From an uncultured Alphaproteobacteria bacterium (GTDB lineage: Bacteria > Pseudomonadota > Alphaproteobacteria > Puniceispirillales > Puniceispirillaceae), in contig CAJYBL010000053.1 in assembly GCA_913064995.1 (NCBI GenBank), positions 1 to 8,526 of the forward strand: DNA of 8,526 bases, written 5' to 3'. Each line of letters begins with the position of its first letter. Position 1 is the stretch's first letter. Positions 6,731-8,526 of this stretch are shown here, one piece after another. The position numbers were made by a program, and so were the translations under genes. The notes under the pieces are model-generated. The model worked only from the letters and a program-made list of their open reading frames with translations, ran no database searches and was not told the origin of the DNA.

Positions 6731-7765
6731 TTAGATGTTTTGGTGGTGATGTGATTCGCCATGCAAAAGGGCGAGTAAACAGCCAAGAAGCACCACGGCA
6801 CCCGCTTGATGCATGCCGCCAAGCGCAACCGGCACGCCATGAAGAAGCGTGATAATGCCAAGGATGAATTGCGCCACAATCGCGCCAAGCACCAGATTGC
6901 CCCGCAGATGCAAGCCATGCCGGCGCGCCTTTAGCGTCAACACAACCACCGCGCCAAAGGTAACGGCGGCGATCCAGCGGTGATGGAATTGTGCCGAAGC
7001 TGGGTTTTCAAATGGATCAAGCCACCCCGCCTCGCCATATTCGACCGGTACAAGCCCATTGCCCATTAGCGGATAGTGATTATAGAGCAATCCGGCATCC
7101 ATGCCGGCAACAAGCGCACCGGCAAGAATGGTGATGCCAAGCAAGGCCAGACATGCCATGCCATGACCTTTTGGCGATTTGGCACGGCCATCACGAAGAT
7201 CAAAACCCGTCCAGATCAGAATGCTGAAAATCACCAGCGCAACAGCAAGATGCGAGGCAAGCCGATATTGCGAAACGCTGGCCTGTTCGGTCAGACCGGA
7301 TTTGACCATCCACCAGCCGACAACGCCCTGAAATCCACCAAGACACAATAATAAAGTAAGCCGCAATCCAAACCCTTCCGGCACGCGCCCGCTAATGACA
7401 AAAACCAAAAATGGCAAGCCAAAGGCAAGGCCTAGCAACCGCCCCCAAAGCCTGTGAAAATATTCCCAAAAGAAAATATTCTTAAACGCGGCAAGCGACA
7501 TGCCGAAATTCAGTTGCTGATATTCGGGTGATGCCTGATACAGCTGATAAACCCGATCCCATTCAGCCGCATTCAATGGCGGCAAGGTTCCAATCAAGGG
7601 ACGCCATTCCACCATTGAAAGACCCGATCCAGTTAGGCGTGTCACGCCGCCAATCACCACCATAATGGCCACAAGTAGGGCCATGCTAAAAAGCCATTTG
7701 GTGACTAATTGGTCGCCGTGGGGGCTTGCATTGCGCGAGATCCAGTGGGGTGACGAGTGGGTCAT
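6731..7765 (-). CDS. ctaA: heme A synthase (COX15/CtaA, type 2)
   Basis: Inner-membrane enzyme that oxidises the C8 methyl of heme O to a formyl group, making heme A for aa3-type cytochrome c oxidase. The 344-residue length and eight predicted membrane helices (about 24-41, 95-125, 134-153, 168-187, 203-221, 261-279, 288-308, 316-335) fit the family. The heme-ligand and active-site histidines are in place: EYFHR (Glu101, His104), RLASH (His172), QFHHR (His261/262) and GGMHQ (His319). The periplasmic cysteine pair of the Bacillus type is absent, as expected for the alphaproteobacterial/mitochondrial type. GGVTRLTGSGLSMVEWRPL (39-57) and NHYPLMGNGLVP (229-240) are further family signatures. The ATG at 7765 has only a weak AGG eight nt upstream, but the N-terminus matches the family length. 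No other oxidase assembly gene is in the window. The gene is divergent from groES and convergent with aspS. Its own promoter was not clearly found. Confidence 0.96.
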   Translation of the reverse strand: MTHSSPHWISRNASPHGDQLVTKWLFSMALLVAIMVVIGGVTRLTGSGLSMVEWRPLIGTLPPLNAAEWDRVYQLYQASPEYQQLNFGMSLAAFKNIFFWEYFHRLWGRLLGLAFGLPFLVFVISGRVPEGFGLRLTLLLCLGGFQGVVGWWMVKSGLTEQASVSQYRLASHLAVALVIFSILIWTGFDLRDGRAKSPKGHGMACLALLGITILAGALVAGMDAGLLYNHYPLMGNGLVPVEYGEAGWLDPFENPASAQFHHRWIAAVTFGAVVVLTLKARRHGLHLRGNLVLGAIVAQFILGIITLLHGVPVALGGMHQAGAVVLLGCLLALLHGESHHHQNI

Positions 7766-7819
7766 AGAACCAGCCTGATAATGAGAGAATAATACTTCAT
7801 ATGGCCTTATCTATATCAA

Positions 7820-7837
7820 GCTGCAAGGGGGCTGCAA
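7820..7837. repeat. direct repeat GCTGCAA x2, 11-bp period
   Basis: GCTGCAA occurs at 7820-7826 and again at 7831-7837, one helical turn apart, about 55-70 bp upstream of the ctaA start in the divergent spacer. Such phasing is typical of a dimeric regulator site, but a 7-mer pair can also arise by chance. I do not recognise it as a known operator. Confidence 0.3.
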
Positions 7838-7840
7838 ATT

Positions 7841-7864
7841 GGCGCATTGCCGCAGGGGTGCGCC
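7841..7864. repeat. inverted repeat in the ctaA-groES spacer
   Basis: GGCGCA (7841-7846) and TGCGCC (7859-7864) form a perfect 6-bp inverted repeat around 12 nt. No T-run follows on either strand, so it is not a clear terminator. The remainder of the spacer, 7865-7950, shows only AT-rich stretches, including an eight-T run starting near 7938, and no coding frame. Confidence 0.3.
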
Positions 7865-7955
7865 GCCAGCAAATTAAGGTGTGATGAAGTTAATCGCCGC
7901 GGGTGCATGATTTTCTTGGCAACCTGTTTGGGTTTCATTTTTTTTCTGTCCACGC

Positions 7956-7985
7956 CTTGACAAACCTACGCAGATATCCCAATTA
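7956..7985 (+). promoter_or_regulatory. heat-shock (sigma-32-type) promoter of groESL
   Basis: CTTGAC (7956-7961), a 16-nt spacer and CCCAATTA (7978-7985) fit the sigma-32 pattern CTTGAA / CCCCATTT seen before groE genes. The same bases include TTGACA (7957-7962), a perfect vegetative -35, but no good TATAAT lies 16-18 nt downstream. Transcription would begin near 7992-7995, just ahead of the CIRCE operator. Pattern read by eye. Confidence 0.6.
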
Positions 7986-7999
7986 CGGACTGTGACGAT

Positions 8000-8026
8000 T
8001 TGGCACTCTCGAGTAAAGAGTGCTAA
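8000..8026 (+). promoter_or_regulatory. CIRCE operator (HrcA binding site)
   Basis: TTGGCACTC (8000-8008), nine nt, then GAGTGCTAA (8018-8026). This matches the consensus TTAGCACTC-N9-GAGTGCTAA at every position except the third, where G replaces A. CIRCE is bound by the repressor HrcA, whose activity depends on GroEL, so this element should give feedback control of the groES-groEL operon. It lies 38 nt before the groES start and right after the expected transcription start, where it would act both as operator and as a hairpin in the mRNA leader. Confidence 0.95.
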
Positions 8027-8064
8027 TAGATATTTGACATACTTTTTTGGAGGAGAAATAGGGC

Positions 8065-8352
8065 ATGAAATTCAGGCCTCTTCACGATCGCGTTGTTGTG
8101 CAACGCACAGAATCAGAACAAAAAACTGCCGGTGGGATCATTATTCCTGATACTGCAAAAGAAAAGCCAATGGAAGGCAAAGTAATTGCCGCTGGCGCTG
8201 GCGCACGTGACGAAACTGGCAAGGTCCAGCCGCTTGACGTCAAGGCTGGTGATCTTGTTCTGTTCGGCAAATGGTCAGGCACCGAAGTCAAGATTGATGG
8301 TCAGGAATATCTGATCATGAAGGAATCTGACATCATGGGTGTGATTCAATAA
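8065..8352 (+). CDS. groES: co-chaperonin GroES (Hsp10)
   Basis: The 95-residue cytoplasmic co-chaperonin that forms the heptameric lid on GroEL and closes the folding chamber. Full family length and sequence: it opens with MKFRPLHDRVVV, followed by the mobile loop (about 16-33) with the GroEL-contacting hydrophobic triplet in GGIIIPD (Ile25-27), the EGKVIAAGAG strand (37-46), the roof-loop region, and the C-terminal YLIMKESDIMGVI. The ATG at 8065 has a strong GGAGGAG (8049-8055) nine nt upstream. groEL begins 44 nt downstream on the same strand, the usual bicistronic order. Control is by the sigma-32-like promoter and CIRCE operator just upstream. Confidence 0.98.
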   Translation: MKFRPLHDRVVVQRTESEQKTAGGIIIPDTAKEKPMEGKVIAAGAGARDETGKVQPLDVKAGDLVLFGKWSGTEVKIDGQEYLIMKESDIMGVIQ

Positions 8353-8396
8353 ACCGCCAAAGGTTTCCCACAATTCAAATAAAGGAAGATTGAAAA

Positions 8397-8526
8397 ATGG
8401 CTGCTAAAGAAGTCAAATTTGGTGCAGAAGCAAGAACAAAGATGCTCGAGGGCGTTGATATTTTAGCTAATGCTGTTAAGGTAACTTTAGGCCCAAAGGG
8501 CCGCAATGTGGTTCTTGAAAAATCAT
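8397..8526 (+). CDS. groEL: chaperonin GroEL (Hsp60), 5' end only
   Basis: The ATG at 8397 opens a frame that runs off the window after 43 full codons. The peptide MAAKEVKFGAEARTKMLEGV continues into the family hallmark VKVTLGPKGRNVVLEKS (residues 28-43), part of the ATP-binding equatorial domain. AAGGAAG (8382-8388) lies eight nt upstream of the ATG. GroEL is the ATP-driven tetradecameric folding chamber that works with GroES. The rest of the protein, about 500 residues, is outside the window, so integrity and copy type cannot be judged. Confidence 0.97.
   Translation, partial: MAAKEVKFGAEARTKMLEGVDILANAVKVTLGPKGRNVVLEKS

Noticed and set aside
7806..7819. FNR-like site CTTAT-N4-ATCAA upstream of ctaA
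   Set aside because: Only one half-site fits TTGAT-N4-ATCAA well; too weak without a known regulator or conservation.
8033..8050. TTGACA close to the groES ribosome binding site as a second promoter
   Set aside because: No space for a -10 element and leader before the start codon; it lies downstream of CIRCE in the leader.
1..8526. Mobile elements, CRISPR arrays, tRNA or rRNA genes
   Set aside because: Read through on both strands and found no transposase, integrase, regular spaced repeats, or cloverleaf or rRNA-like segments; nearly all of the window is taken by conserved housekeeping genes.

Overview
This window looks like chromosomal DNA from a free-living, respiring alphaproteobacterium of moderate GC content. 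The SAR116 / Puniceispirillum-like marine group is a reasonable guess from the protein styles, but I infer this from memory and not from a search. Pointers to Alphaproteobacteria are a COX15-type (cysteine-pair-free) heme A synthase, an alphaproteobacterial-style AspRS (motif 2 with SPGEFYQLD, C-terminal FPMNGKAEDL), a bacterial betaine-homocysteine methyltransferase with an Arg-rich tail, a DUF1289 protein, and groES-groEL behind both a heat-shock-type promoter and a CIRCE operator.

Layout, left to right: (1) the 3' end of a conserved hypothetical gene (+, ends 400). (2) A minus-strand pair, folE (GTP cyclohydrolase I) followed 30 nt later by trkH (potassium uptake channel subunit), running convergently into gene 1. 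(3) A divergent spacer of about 300 bp (2590-2893) with candidate promoters in both directions. (4) A plus-strand run: a DJ-1/PfpI-like protein lacking the usual nucleophile cysteine, a small four-cysteine DUF1289 protein, a homocysteine S-methyltransferase (bmt-like), and, after a 172-bp spacer rich in hairpins, aspS. (5) ctaA (heme A synthase) on the minus strand, converging on aspS with only 10 nt between the stop codons. (6) A 299-bp divergent spacer (7766-8064) holding a sigma-32-like promoter and a near-perfect CIRCE operator. (7) groES and the first 43 codons of groEL, cut by the window end.

The genes are mostly housekeeping: folate/pterin synthesis, potassium uptake, methionine regeneration from homocysteine, aspartyl-tRNA charging (probably also misacylating tRNA-Asn), cytochrome oxidase heme a synthesis, and chaperonin folding. 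They do not form a single pathway. I found no mobile element, CRISPR array, tRNA or rRNA, and no convincing undescribed system. The observations most worth a second look are the probable non-discriminating AspRS, the Cys-less DJ-1 protein, a hairpin abutting the bmt ribosome binding site, the three-hairpin spacer before aspS, and the two-signal control region of groESL.
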